In this document: piece by piece, positions 28,835-37,721 of the stretch
Layout: the number at the start of each line of letters is the position of its first letter
How positions within the stretch are numbered: the stretch's first letter is position 1
Source: JAFAHD01 sp963772515
GTDB lineage: Bacteria > Vulcanimicrobiota > Vulcanimicrobiia > Eremiobacterales > Eremiobacteraceae
Length of the DNA: 64,000 nt
Reading direction: 5' to 3'
NCBI GenBank assembly: GCA_963772515.1
Contig: CAVYXC010000002.1
Location: forward strand, 930,001 to 994,000
Made by a program: the position numbers and the translations under genes
The notes under the pieces: generated by a model
Database searches by the model: none
What the model was told of the DNA's origin: nothing
What the model saw: the letters and a program-made list of their open reading frames with translations, nothing else

Positions 28835-30064
28835 ATGTTCTTCCGCAATTTGAACTGGAACATCATCGGGCAGCGGCGGTATTGGTTCGCGCTGTCCGGC
28901 GCCGTCATCATCGCAGGCATCATCGCGCTGATCATCCACCATGGCCTGCCGCTCGGGCTTTCGTTCACCGGCGGCACGACGATCGACGTCAAGTTCACAC
29001 GCTCGGTCACCGAGAGCGAGATACAGCAGGCGCTGCGAAACGTCGTCGTTCCCGAGACGGCAGGCGTCGCTAGCCAGGCGTCTGGCAACGCAGAACTCCA
29101 GGCTTCACTCGAACCGTTGCGACGGGGCGAGGCCAGCGTCCAACTCGCGACCAAGGCCGGCGACGCCGCGCCCAACGATCGCGCGATCATCTCAAGCCAA
29201 TCTTCGATCGCCGATCCTGGCCCGGTATTCACTGCGCTCGACAAGGCTGGACTCACGGTCGATCGCGGCCAGAGCCAGATCACCGCAGTCGGGCCGTCGC
29301 TGTCAAAGGAGTATCTCAACAACTCGCTCGCCGCGCTGGCGCTCGCACTGTTCCTACAACTCCTGTATATCGCGTTCCGGTTCGGCAATCAGCTGCGGTT
29401 CGGCATCGTCGCCGATCTTGCGCTCATCCATGACGTGTTGGTGATGGTCGGCATCTACGCGATCGCCAACCGAAAGGCGGACGATGCCTTCTTGGCCGCG
29501 CTGCTGACCGTCATCGGTTACTCGGTGATGGATTCCATCGTCATCTTCGACCGGATCCGCGAGAACGGCCGGCTCATGCCCGACGTGCCCTACGATAAGA
29601 TGGTGAATACATCGCTGCTGCAAACGATGACGCGCTCGGTGAACACGCTGGTCACCGTCGTGATCGTGCTCGTGGCGCTGCTCCTGTTCGGCGGCGACAC
29701 CCTCAAGAATTTCGCATTCGCACTGCTCGTGGGCGTCATCAGCGGTGCGTACTCATCGATCTTCATCGCTAGCCCGCTGCTCGTCATCTGGAAGAACTTC
29801 GACCTCCGCAGGCGTGCCTCAGAACGAGCCGCGGCAGTGGCCACCGAAAGCGCAGCCGCCACGCCAGCGTCCACATTGACGTCGTCGCCCTCACGCAAGA
29901 TCCCGCCCAAACAGAAGCGCCCCGCCGCGCCCCCGCCGCGGTATCGCCGCAAGCGCCAGGAATCGGAAACGACAGAATGGCCCGCGGCGGACGAGGGTGG
30001 CGTGCTCACGGAGACCGAGGATGGCGACGCCGCCGGCGAAGCCGAGTCCAACAACCAGAGCTGA
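28835..30064 (+). CDS. secF: Protein translocase subunit SecF
   Basis: Second half of the SecDF pump, 409 residues. Shows GLSFTGGTTIDVKF, LRFGIVADLALIHDVLVM, TVIGYSVMDSIVIFDRIREN and the final helices LKNFAFALLVGVISGAYSS. It carries an unusual cytoplasmic tail of about 80 residues that starts basic and Pro-rich (KIPPKQKRPAAPPPRYRRK) and ends acidic; its role is unknown. The gene's 3' end overlaps the preferred start of the downstream transporter. Confidence 0.95.
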   Translation: MFFRNLNWNIIGQRRYWFALSGAVIIAGIIALIIHHGLPLGLSFTGGTTIDVKFTRSVTESEIQQALRNVVVPETAGVASQASGNAELQASLEPLRRGEASVQLATKAGDAAPNDRAIISSQSSIADPGPVFTALDKAGLTVDRGQSQITAVGPSLSKEYLNNSLAALALALFLQLLYIAFRFGNQLRFGIVADLALIHDVLVMVGIYAIANRKADDAFLAALLTVIGYSVMDSIVIFDRIRENGRLMPDVPYDKMVNTSLLQTMTRSVNTLVTVVIVLVALLLFGGDTLKNFAFALLVGVISGAYSSIFIASPLLVIWKNFDLRRRASERAAAVATESAAATPASTLTSSPSRKIPPKQKRPAAPPPRYRRKRQESETTEWPAADEGGVLTETEDGDAAGEAESNNQS

Positions 30065-30938
30065 GGTGATCGCGCAGGCGGGTGATGCGCGCTTGCGCGC
30101 ACTGCTGCTGCCGTTCACGACCAACGCGCTGCTCGTCGTGGCGAAATTAGCGGTCTGGCTAGTCTCCGGATCGGTGAGCGTCTTGTCGGAAGCCGTGCAC
30201 TCGGCGGCTGACCTGTTCATGACGATCGTCCAGTTCTTCTCGATCCGCGCCGCCGCGCGTCCGGCCGACCACGACCACGCGTACGGGCACGGCAAATACG
30301 AGAATATCTCGGCCGCCCTTCAGGCCGTCTTTATCCTGGCCATCGCCGCGTTGATCGTCGTGGAAGCCGTTGCGCGGCTGCGCAGCGGCGCATCGGTGCA
30401 GCATCTCGATCTCGGCATCGCGGTCATGCTGGCATCCGGCGTTCTCAACATCTTCGTGTCCGGTCGAGTCGCCGCAGACGCAGAACGCGAGCGCTCGCCT
30501 GCGCTGGCGGCGCAAGCGGCCGAACTAAGGGCCGATGTCTGGACCGCGGGCGGCGTCGCTATCATCTTGCTGACGATCAAATTGACGAAGCTGACGATCC
30601 TCGACCCGATTTTCTCACTCGTCGTCGCTGGCGTGATCGCACATTCGGCCTACGATCTCACAGTCCGCGCATTCGTTGAACTCACCGATCAGCGCTTGCC
30701 TCCGCACGATGAGGCTCGGGTCCGCGAGATCATCGAGCGCCACAAGGACATCTTCGTCAGCTACCACAAGCTGCGCACGCGCCGCTCGGGCGGCGGCGAG
30801 TTCATCGATTTCCATTTGCAGATGCCGGGCGGCACGCCGCTCAAACAAGCGCACGATCTTTCAGATGCTATCGTGCTCGACATCAAGCAGCAGATGCCGC
30901 TGGCTCACGTGCTGATCCATCTCGAGCCGGCCGACTAG
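30021..30938 (+). CDS. Cation diffusion facilitator family transporter
   Basis: Exports divalent metals (Zn, Fe, Mn or Co) in exchange for protons. About 305 residues: six helices, with metal-site blocks LSEAVHSAADLFM and DHAYGHGKYENISA in the membrane part and a second Asp pair in LRADVWTAGG, followed by the C-terminal cytoplasmic dimerisation domain (RRSGGGEFIDFHLQMPG). ATG 30021 overlaps secF by 44 bases; GTG 30066 just after the secF stop is an equally plausible start. Confidence 0.92.
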   Translation: MATPPAKPSPTTRAEVIAQAGDARLRALLLPFTTNALLVVAKLAVWLVSGSVSVLSEAVHSAADLFMTIVQFFSIRAAARPADHDHAYGHGKYENISAALQAVFILAIAALIVVEAVARLRSGASVQHLDLGIAVMLASGVLNIFVSGRVAADAERERSPALAAQAAELRADVWTAGGVAIILLTIKLTKLTILDPIFSLVVAGVIAHSAYDLTVRAFVELTDQRLPPHDEARVREIIERHKDIFVSYHKLRTRRSGGGEFIDFHLQMPGGTPLKQAHDLSDAIVLDIKQQMPLAHVLIHLEPAD

Positions 30939-30964
30939 ATCGCGGGGCAGCGTTGGTCACAAAT

Positions 30965-31438
30965 ATGGTGGTGGAGCTCGCCGACTCGCCGCTCGACACC
31001 GCAGAAGACGAGGCTGTCCTCGAACGATCCGGCATAACGCTGGTGAATAAGCGTGGCGCGGACGAAGAAGAACAGGCGTGGATCCGTCGCAACTTCACGC
31101 CGACGTGGGCGAAGGAGGCATCGTACGCCTGGAACTGGTTTGCCCGTGACAGCGGCGGGGTTGTCGGTTTTGCGAGCTACGAGCAACGGCACTACCGTTG
31201 GTGGTGGCTACGCGCGTGGTTGCGACAAACCGATGTCGGCATCTTCGGTCCCGTGGGTGTCAATCCAGCGCTGCGGGGTAGGCATATCGGCTGCGTACTG
31301 ACACGACGAGCCTTGGCATCGATCAAACAGCTCGGGTACAAGCGCGCAGTGATACCACGAGTCGGCCCGAGAGAGTTCTACCAGCGCTGCTGCGCTGCGC
31401 AGGTCGCTGACCAGGTCCGGCTCTTCGGTATCTTCTAG
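30965..31438 (+). CDS. GNAT-family N-acetyltransferase
   Basis: 157 residues. The acetyl-CoA binding motif A is recognisable in VGVNPALRGRHIGCVLTRRAL, written here as two overlapping blocks (GVNPALRG and RGRHIG). The rest fits the GNAT order: strand GVVGFASYE, then motif A, then IPRVGPREFYQR. Substrate unknown. Start is ATG 30965; the frame is open a few codons upstream. It marks the left border of the lower-GC accessory region. Confidence 0.75.
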   Translation: MVVELADSPLDTAEDEAVLERSGITLVNKRGADEEEQAWIRRNFTPTWAKEASYAWNWFARDSGGVVGFASYEQRHYRWWWLRAWLRQTDVGIFGPVGVNPALRGRHIGCVLTRRALASIKQLGYKRAVIPRVGPREFYQRCCAAQVADQVRLFGIF

Positions 31439-31480
31439 CACCAGGGGCGGTGGCAACTACACCGTGAGTAATTGGGCTCA

Positions 31481-31749
31481 TTGAGCCGAATCACCGTACG
31501 CTGGACGCCAGCGAACAGTTTGCTTGTCCTGGCTGCCTTACTATGTGGGTGGTTGGCTTGGTACTCGATAGGAACGTGGCTAAACCAACATGAACGCACG
31601 CGATCCGCGCCGCCCGTTTTCGGCGCGCACGAAGAGCCCAGCAAGCGCTTGAAGTCAAAGACGCGGCGAATCTCAAGCTCATCGGCACGCTATTGAAGCG
31701 TACCGCAAGGATCACTCAGGTCAGGTTCAATTATTTCCAAGCGAGCTAG
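31481..31749 (+). pseudogene. Small single-helix membrane protein (broken)
   Basis: TTG-initiated frame gives RITVRWTPANSLLVLAALLC then WLAWYSIGTWLN, a clear transmembrane helix. Around 31610 the best continuation lies in another frame (RRAQQALEVKDAANLKLIG to a TAG at 31747). No family recognised. It may be a real small membrane protein with a base error or a decaying gene; confidence is low either way. Confidence 0.35.
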
Positions 31750-32223
31750 TACCCCATTACCTCGCAAAACTACCCATCGATCCAATAAGCGGACGACCAT
31801 ATGTAGTAATGAGGCCAGCTCGATCCGGGGCAATATACGAAATCGACGATGGCAATGCTCTGTCCAGCTTCGGCCCGAAGCCACCACCAGCGCGCGGACT
31901 TTTCTATGATCAGAGGTCCGGGCTTGGTGCGATCAATCCATAACAGCACCCACCTAGTGGCAGCCGCCACCTAAGAAAGAGCTCAAATTCTGTAACCGCC
32001 GTTGCTATTTGCGGCATTCGGTGGAGATTCGGCAGCCCATCAAGAAAGCTCAAGCGCGACTTGCTGAGTTAAGAGAATCAGTCCTGGGCACGGTGGCGAG
32101 GCGGCCAAGAAGCGAGGAGTGAAGATCGCGGAAAGCAATAGACGGCGCTCATTAGTGACCTCAGACAATCCTAGTACCGTGCGACAATTACCCTGATTGC
32201 GCAGCAAAAAAGGAATTGAAAAC
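31750..32223. other. Gap of about 470 bases without a convincing gene
   Basis: Lower GC than the flanks. A 66-codon minus-strand frame (31770-31970) is rich in Trp and Tyr and includes CPGSSWPHYYIWSSAYW. It could encode a small protein but has no signal peptide or known domain, and its start is unsupported. The right end supplies the ribosome binding site (AAGGAATTG) of the following ATPase gene. Confidence 0.4.
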
Positions 32224-33526
32224 GTGATCAACCCTGAAATGGGATTTACCTCGGACGTTATTCGCGATCCAGCTCGATTTGTCGGGCGGAACGAGTTATA
32301 TGAGATTGCATGAAGCCGTTGACTCACCACTCGTACTGATGGCCGTCTACGGGAAGCGCGGCGTTGGGAAGTCGTCGCTGCTACGTCAGGTTCAACAAAT
32401 GGCCCTTGGGGACTATACACTCGCGAAGAAGGCTGGTCTACAGACCTCCATCCCAGCCAATGCTAGAAAATATCTCACTGTCTACTACACATGTGATTCG
32501 ATGATATCTTCAGGAACCGATTTGCTCTCAAGGTTGTGTAACGATCAGGACGGCGAGGACGGACTACTTCGGCTGGTCCCAGACGATGGTAAAGAGCTCA
32601 CCGAATTCACGCGTAGCAAGGAGATATTCGGCGGCGCGGATCTGAAGCTTGTCAATTGGGGAGCCAAGGGCATCGAGTCGTCTAAATATGCGCGCGTTGT
32701 TCCCGACGGCATTGTTCAAACTTTTCGCAATTTCGTCAATGCAATAATAACTCATCAGGTAAAGAAGCGTATGAGGTACGATGGGTTGCTCATAATTCTC
32801 GACGAATTCGACGTCATCAGAGATAAATCAGGGCTCGGGTCGCTAATAAAATCCCTAAGCTCCCCCGAACTGAAGTTCGCCATCTGCGGTGTTGGGCGCG
32901 ACCTCAACGACCTCGTTGCCGATCATGCCTCGGTAGAACGGTTGCTTGAGGAGGGGTCCATAAATGTGCAGCCTATGCCAGACGCTGAATCAGAAGAGAT
33001 TATTCATACCGCGGAGAGGCTATTTGCCGGGGCACTCCGGTTCGACAGTGGTGTCGTTAGTGCAATCGCCACAACCTCGCAGGGCTATCCGTATTTTACT
33101 CAGTTAATTGGCAAAGAATGCGTCGCCCAGGCTAACAAGTTGAATAAGAGTCTCGTTTCGCGCGATGATTACGATAGCGTGCTCGACGACATTCGTTCAG
33201 GCCGAGCGTTTCCAACTCTAGAGTCGGCATATCGGCTCGCTATTGGGAACTCGACCGGCCGCCAACTCTTGCTGCATTTGCTTGCGGAGCAAAAAGAAGA
33301 TCAACAACTAGACCTCGATGAACACTCTAGTCGTGTCTATCTTAAGAGCACCCGAAAAGATGCAGAGTCGTTCGACATAGAACATATAGATCAACTCTTG
33401 CCGCGCTTGGTCGATGAAAAGTACGGTCCTGTCTTGAGTCGCGTCAAGGATGCCCATGGTGTGTATGAATTCATAAACCCAGTTCTAAGGATTTACATAA
33501 GTGTGCGTTCACTGCCGCCTAGCTGA
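32224..33526 (+). CDS. STAND/AAA-family P-loop ATPase (frameshifted)
   Basis: About 433 residues. GTG 32224, preceded by AAAAAAGGA, opens the typical leader RDPARFVGRNELYEIA, which runs into a stop. One extra T near 32310 explains this: in the next frame the protein continues EAVDSPLVLMAVYGKRGVG. Walker A is GKRGVGKSSLL and Walker B LLIILDEFDVI; the C-terminal third looks like a winged-helix/helical extension. Such ATPases occur as signalling or defence NTPases, often alone; no effector domain is visible here. Low-GC codon use (many ATA, TTA, AGA-type codons) sets it apart from core genes and suggests transfer. Confidence 0.75.
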
Positions 33527-33684
33527 ATTTGCTAGGTGACATTGACAATTTAGTAGAGCCCCGCGGTTTTTACGATTGGGGGTTGGCAGGAGCCTTTATC
33601 TGTTCTTGTCCACGAGCTTTATAGGCACGCCGAGCATTAGCCGCTCGTCCTGTGTTGAGGCGCAGTCCGCCTGGGAGAATTAAG

Positions 33685-33735
33685 ATGGACTCCTTACCCC
33701 ACTTAGAGAGTATCTACGGGCCGGAGGGCGTATGA
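33685..33735 (+). other. Short fragment ending HLESIYGPEGV
   Basis: Sixteen codons whose C-terminal half is the same peptide (HLESIYGPEG) and nearly the same DNA as the end of the small secreted-protein gene at 38.4 kb. Its TGA overlaps the ATG of the EAL gene (ATGA). Probably the remnant 3' end of a duplicated gene. The rest of 33527-33731 shows no gene. Confidence 0.45.
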
Positions 33736-34497
33736 GAAAGCGCGATCGACGAGCTCGAGCAGGTTCGCAACGCGAACGGAATCAGTCGGTCTTCAAGCCT
33801 GTCATCAACCTCGCTGACGGCAGCGTATTCGGTTACGAGGCGCTTTCTCGCGGTCCGATCGGCACGCGCCTGGAAAGCGCCGACGCGCTGTTCAGCGCCG
33901 CCGCCGCGGTCGGCGCGACGCAGCGTCTCGAGCGCGTGTGCCGCTTCTGTTCCATCGCGGCAGCCACCGGCATCCCCAGCGGCTGCTTCCTTTTCCTGAA
34001 CGTGAGCGCGTCGGTGCTTGAGGAGCAGAAGGCCGAGCCGTGGCGCGAGAGCATCGAGCAAAGCCGCCTGGCGCCGGAACGCATCGTGCTTGAGATCACC
34101 GAGAAGCAGGCCATCCCCGACTTCGACCTCTTCAGGCGCACGCTGCTGTATATTACCGCCAAGGCTTCAAGGCCGCCATCGACAACATGGGCGCCGGCCA
34201 CGACAGGTTGCGCGCAGTGACCGAAGTGCGGCCGCACATAATCAAGATCGCCATCGCGCTCGTGCGCGACGTCGACCGCGACCGCGCCAAGAACGCGCTG
34301 GTCTCCGCGATCATCGACCTGCGACAAGCGCAGCGAATCGAGCGTGCTGCCATCAAGGCATCGAGACGTTTGCCGAACTGACGCCGCTGATCGAGATGGG
34401 CGTCGATCTGGGCCAGGGCTTCCTGTTGGGCCGGCCCTCGATCGGTTTCATCGGACCCAAACCGGAGATCGCGGCCTTCATCGGCGATCGCTCCTAG
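33732..34497 (+). pseudogene. EAL-domain (c-di-GMP phosphodiesterase-type) protein, decayed
   Basis: Starts FKPVINLADGSVFGYEALSRGP, i.e. a stand-alone EAL domain with the Glu of the EAL motif present. It then reads NVSASVL and LEITEKQAI. Near 34150 two surplus bases (TATATT) break the frame, which resumes as FKAAIDNMGAGHDRL, where the canonical DDFG is D-N-M-G-A-G. A second break near 34340 leads to QGIETFAELTPLIEMGVDLGQGFLLGRP. Two shifts plus loss of a metal-binding Asp point to a real pseudogene, unlike the cleaner breaks elsewhere in the window. Composition is core-like although it sits within the accessory region. Confidence 0.75.
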
Positions 34498-34903
34498 ACG
34501 CCGCGCGCCGAGATTTTAGATCTTTGGCTTCGGCGGCAATGTCCGGTTTGAGCGCCCCCAAAATCGGACAGTCACCTGGCGCTATTCCAAACGTCCGGTG
34601 GTTGTCACAACGTCCGTTGGGTCCGACTATCGCGGTGAATCTCTCCGTCACACCATACCATGGTAAGCGTCCGGCATGCTCGTGATTCACGGGAAATAGA
34701 TCGGCCATTTACGGGTAGTTTCCCGGCGCAATGGACTGAATAACTCCGGATTTCGGACGTTTAATTCACACCGAAAATACGCGAATAGAATCAAACCCTT
34801 CGGGTTTATTCAAATTGTGGTTGCTGAACTTGACACCGATAGCGGAACCCAGCCAATTGCGCCCTACGAGCGCGATCTCCGAAAATCGAAAAGCTTGCCG
34901 TAG
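34498..34903. promoter_or_regulatory. Gap of about 400 bases with repeated AACGTCCG octamers
   Basis: No gene seen. The octamer AACGTCCG occurs at 34589-34596 and 34609-34616 (20 bases apart, the same face of the helix) and inverted at 34754-34761. A related GCGTCCG lies near 34669. A weak AAACCC/GGGTTT hairpin is at 34793-34807. The repeats could be operator sites, perhaps for the HTH protein that follows. The frame directly before 34901 also reads as protein-like (IAPYERDLRKSKSLP) and ends in TAG immediately before the next start. Confidence 0.45.
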
Positions 34904-35377
34904 GTGGACTTGAAATCCGGCGAACGTGTTGTCCTTGACTGGCTTGGCACGAGAAATGATGGCAGCTGCGCGGTTGGTCGTCTAGATCAATTTATTAACC
35001 AATACGCCTTACACTCAGAGATCAAGGGCGCTGATTCCGATGGTCAGCCGTCGGGTCCGCAATACACCGGGGCGCTGGGCAGACTGCGCTTGGGCGACAG
35101 CCGCCCGGTTTACATCGGGAAGGAACTTGACCGCTTGGATGAAGCGGAGGGCTTCGATCTCGATCAAGAAGAGCCGATTCGGTACGGTGCTCAGGCGGAT
35201 CGCGCGCTAGGGCGGGCGCTGGCGGTTCTGTCCAAATACCCCCAAGAGCAAGTAGCGTCGGATCTCGGTATTTCTGCACGGCGGCTACGTGATATCGAAA
35301 AGGGAGTGGCGCGCCCACGGCGCAAGATGAGGGCAGCGATTACAGCACTGTCAAAATCGTATGTTGCGAGTGGATGA
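34904..35377 (+). CDS. Helix-turn-helix protein, unknown family
   Basis: 157 residues from GTG 34904. The C-terminal 50 residues form a plausible HTH: EQVASDLGISARRLRDIEKG, followed by a basic tail. The N-terminal part is acidic and unclassified. In the same frame just upstream, separated only by a TAG, lies another protein-like stretch, so the gene may be the 3' part of a longer one interrupted by a nonsense codon. Lower-GC codon use than core genes. Confidence 0.5.
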   Translation: MDLKSGERVVLDWLGTRNDGSCAVGRLDQFINQYALHSEIKGADSDGQPSGPQYTGALGRLRLGDSRPVYIGKELDRLDEAEGFDLDQEEPIRYGAQADRALGRALAVLSKYPQEQVASDLGISARRLRDIEKGVARPRRKMRAAITALSKSYVASG

Positions 35378-35403
35378 GATCCGCGCCTGCCTCGGTCGCC
35401 TAA

Positions 35404-35889
35404 CTATCGAAGAATTGCAGCACATGTCATTCCGTGCGGCGAGTCAAGCTGTTCGACTTTCTGCCCTGCCCAAGCCGCTTCGGGTGCTTGAGAGCTTGCA
35501 ACGCGGCGATAGATCGCAACCGCGAGCTGAAGGTTGCTGGCTATCCGCGCGCTGTCGGGATCATTGCCTTGACAGCCGATTTGCGCGGCCTTCTGGTAGT
35601 TTTGGCCAGAAATGAACCACCAGGAGTAGGCATTATCCTGGTACACTTCTGCACACGCCATCGCGTCGGATGCAGAATGCTCAGAATCGGCTTCAAGTGC
35701 GATCCAGTTCCGAGCCGATATATGCCGGTTGATCGATGCGTTATCGTCGTGACTTAAGTGATCACAATCCATCGCCGCTTTGTCTGCTTGTGCAGAATCG
35801 TCAGCCAGTCCGCATTGTGGCACACATGCAAAAGTTAGCCCAAACAACAAGACAAACAGGGTTACCGGAGGAACGCCACGCTTGGCCAT
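35404..35889 (-). CDS. Secreted protein, unknown function
   Basis: 161 residues. N-terminal signal peptide (LFVLLFGLTFACVPQCGLA, possible cleavage near residue 30; a Cys in LTFAC could alternatively be a lipid-modified site). The mature part contains six or so Cys/His residues (CDHLSHDD, MACAEVYQD, QIGCQGND) and an Ala-rich helical end (LAVAIYRRVASSQAPEAAW), reminiscent of tetratricopeptide-like helices. No family assigned. It runs opposite to its neighbours. Confidence 0.6.
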   Translation of the reverse strand: MAKRGVPPVTLFVLLFGLTFACVPQCGLADDSAQADKAAMDCDHLSHDDNASINRHISARNWIALEADSEHSASDAMACAEVYQDNAYSWWFISGQNYQKAAQIGCQGNDPDSARIASNLQLAVAIYRRVASSQAPEAAWAGQKVEQLDSPHGMTCAAILR

Positions 35890-36124
35890 TGAGGTATACC
35901 CTTTTCGAAATTCAAGTTCGCGGTGCTGCCTTACCTCATTATCGGCAGTTAGAAGGTTCCCTAATATTGAGCTAGTGGCTTCTGGGAATCCCCGGCTAGA
36001 TTCCCCATTTTGCGTCGCGCGAAAGCTCCTTACGCGCTTGGTATGCCGGGACGCCCCGTAGGCGCTAACATTGTGTGAGCACGTTTCTACGTTTGTCCCT
36101 GGCTAGGGAGCCGACATACACAGT

Positions 36125-36472
36125 ATGCGGAGCGCGAACACCGCCTTCAAGTGGGGCGGGGACTGGATCCTATGGCCCTGCGTGTTGCCGGCCGCGCTCT
36201 CGGGCGCGTTCTTTGCCTGGTTCCTCGTCTTGGGGACGTCGCTGCTTATCGGCGGTCAGTCTGCCCTCATTTTGGCACCGCTTTCAGCGGGAGCGGCGAT
36301 CTACGCGTGGATTCGATGTGGCGTCTTGTGCGCTCCGCGCTTTAGACGCGCTGTCGCCATCATGTTGGCGAACTTGCCCATCACGTTCATCGCGCTCGTA
36401 TTCTTGCCGTATCCCGGTCGGGGAATCCAGGACCCACCCCGAGCGCAAATCCCGGCGTGTTTGAACAACTGA
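36125..36472 (+). CDS. Small membrane protein, operon gene 1
   Basis: 115 residues with three hydrophobic segments (WILWPCVLPAALSGAFFAWF, SALILAPLSAGAAIYAW and VAIMLANLPITFIALVFL). Unknown function. The next gene begins inside its last codons, indicating co-transcription with two further membrane-protein genes. Confidence 0.55.
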   Translation: MRSANTAFKWGGDWILWPCVLPAALSGAFFAWFLVLGTSLLIGGQSALILAPLSAGAAIYAWIRCGVLCAPRFRRAVAIMLANLPITFIALVFLPYPGRGIQDPPRAQIPACLNN

Positions 36473-36642
36473 ATGATATCGTCACCATTACCGTCCCGCC
36501 CCGGTTCGCCATTTTGTACTACGGGAGTTATCTGGGGCTTATGGCGCTGGGCACGGTGTTGGCGGTGCTGAGCTCCTGGCGCGAACTCGACTCATCGACA
36601 ACCCCGCTAGAGCTGTCGCCAAGGACCACCAAGATCAGGTGA
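36457..36642 (+). CDS. Small membrane protein, operon gene 2
   Basis: 61 residues from GTG 36457. One transmembrane segment (FAILYYGSYLGLMALGTVLA) with a short polar C-terminus. Overlaps gene 1 by 16 bases and gene 3 by four (GTGA). No family recognised. Confidence 0.45.
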   Translation: MFEQLNDIVTITVPPRFAILYYGSYLGLMALGTVLAVLSSWRELDSSTTPLELSPRTTKIR

Positions 36643-37592
36643 CTCGTGCTAATCCCGCAGCGCTGGCAATGTCGGCGTACGCATATTATTGGCTGACTTC
36701 TGACGGCGGCGATCCCGGTTTTGTCGTGTTTGTCGCGGCGGCGACGAGTGCGGTGTTCGTGCTGACAGCGACCGCACTCGCCCCAACGCACAAGCGACTG
36801 GTCGGAGTCGCGTGCGTGGTCGCCTCAGTGCTGGCAAGCGCGTTCGTCGTAACCTTCGGCCATCTTTATGGTCTGCCGATCGTGACCCGGCAGTGGGCGC
36901 TTGTCGTGGTGTCGCTGCTGGGGGCGAGCCTTGGCCTCTTCGCGGCTTTGAGCACGACGAATCGGCCAGTAATCGTCACGGAGCAGGACGGCGGCTCCCA
37001 AGCGTGTGCTCCAATCTCAACGAAGCCACCGCGCTTGCGCACAACATTGCTGTGGGCCACCGTGATCATTGTGCCTGTGTGGGCCTTTATTATCGCACTC
37101 CGCATCAGCGCCACCTGGCACACGCCGCTCGTCTTTGAGCCGCCGACCGGCTGGACGAGCTACCCATCCATTCCGTTTGTGACGCCGCAAACCCAGCGCG
37201 GCCGATGGTTCCGTGACACGGGGACGATCTGGGTGTTCTCGTGGCCCCTCGGTCAGAACCCGGAGGCCGCGGCACTCTCGCCCAAGAGCTTTGATATGTC
37301 AAGAAACGCGGCATACACGCAATACCGGTTGCGGTACGCGCGCATAATCAAGATCTGTGGCGGGCACCCGGCGCTCATGCGGTCGTTTAAGGCCTTCTGG
37401 TACGGCGGGGACGACGTGATGACCGACGTGTACACCGTCTGGGGCGATACGATCTATTGGGCGCAATACGTTCGACCTAGTCTCGCACTCGTGGATTCCG
37501 CGGCGATGCGAGCATTGCCGACTTTGTGCGGCGGCATGCCGCCGGCACCGGCGCCGCTTCCGAACCCTCTAACGAAACACGGGGCGGTGTAA
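36639..37592 (+). CDS. Membrane-anchored protein, operon gene 3
   Basis: 317 residues. N-terminal half with three to four helices (about 20-40, 50-70, 80-100, 135-155). The C-terminal half is a soluble domain beginning VFEPPTGWTSYPSIPF, with several Trp and a possible Cys pair (KICGGHP and TLCGGMPP), likely outside the cytoplasm. No known domain. Composition is intermediate between core and the lower-GC genes around it. Confidence 0.6.
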   Translation: MTRANPAALAMSAYAYYWLTSDGGDPGFVVFVAAATSAVFVLTATALAPTHKRLVGVACVVASVLASAFVVTFGHLYGLPIVTRQWALVVVSLLGASLGLFAALSTTNRPVIVTEQDGGSQACAPISTKPPRLRTTLLWATVIIVPVWAFIIALRISATWHTPLVFEPPTGWTSYPSIPFVTPQTQRGRWFRDTGTIWVFSWPLGQNPEAAALSPKSFDMSRNAAYTQYRLRYARIIKICGGHPALMRSFKAFWYGGDDVMTDVYTVWGDTIYWAQYVRPSLALVDSAAMRALPTLCGGMPPAPAPLPNPLTKHGAV

Positions 37593-37721
37593 ATAGGCAA
37601 GGTTGGCCCCCCTGCCACGAACGCTCGTGCCCCTTGCGCGAAGCGATAGATCAGCCGATAACCGAGGTAAGGGGGTCGCGCTAGGAAGCGTGTGATTTTG
37701 CTACTTACGGGAGCGCGACGA

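Noticed and set aside
37601..37670. Minus-strand fragment reading GYRLIYRFAQGARAF, reminiscent of RelE/ParE toxins
   Set aside because: Too short, no start, no antitoxin partner; could be chance.
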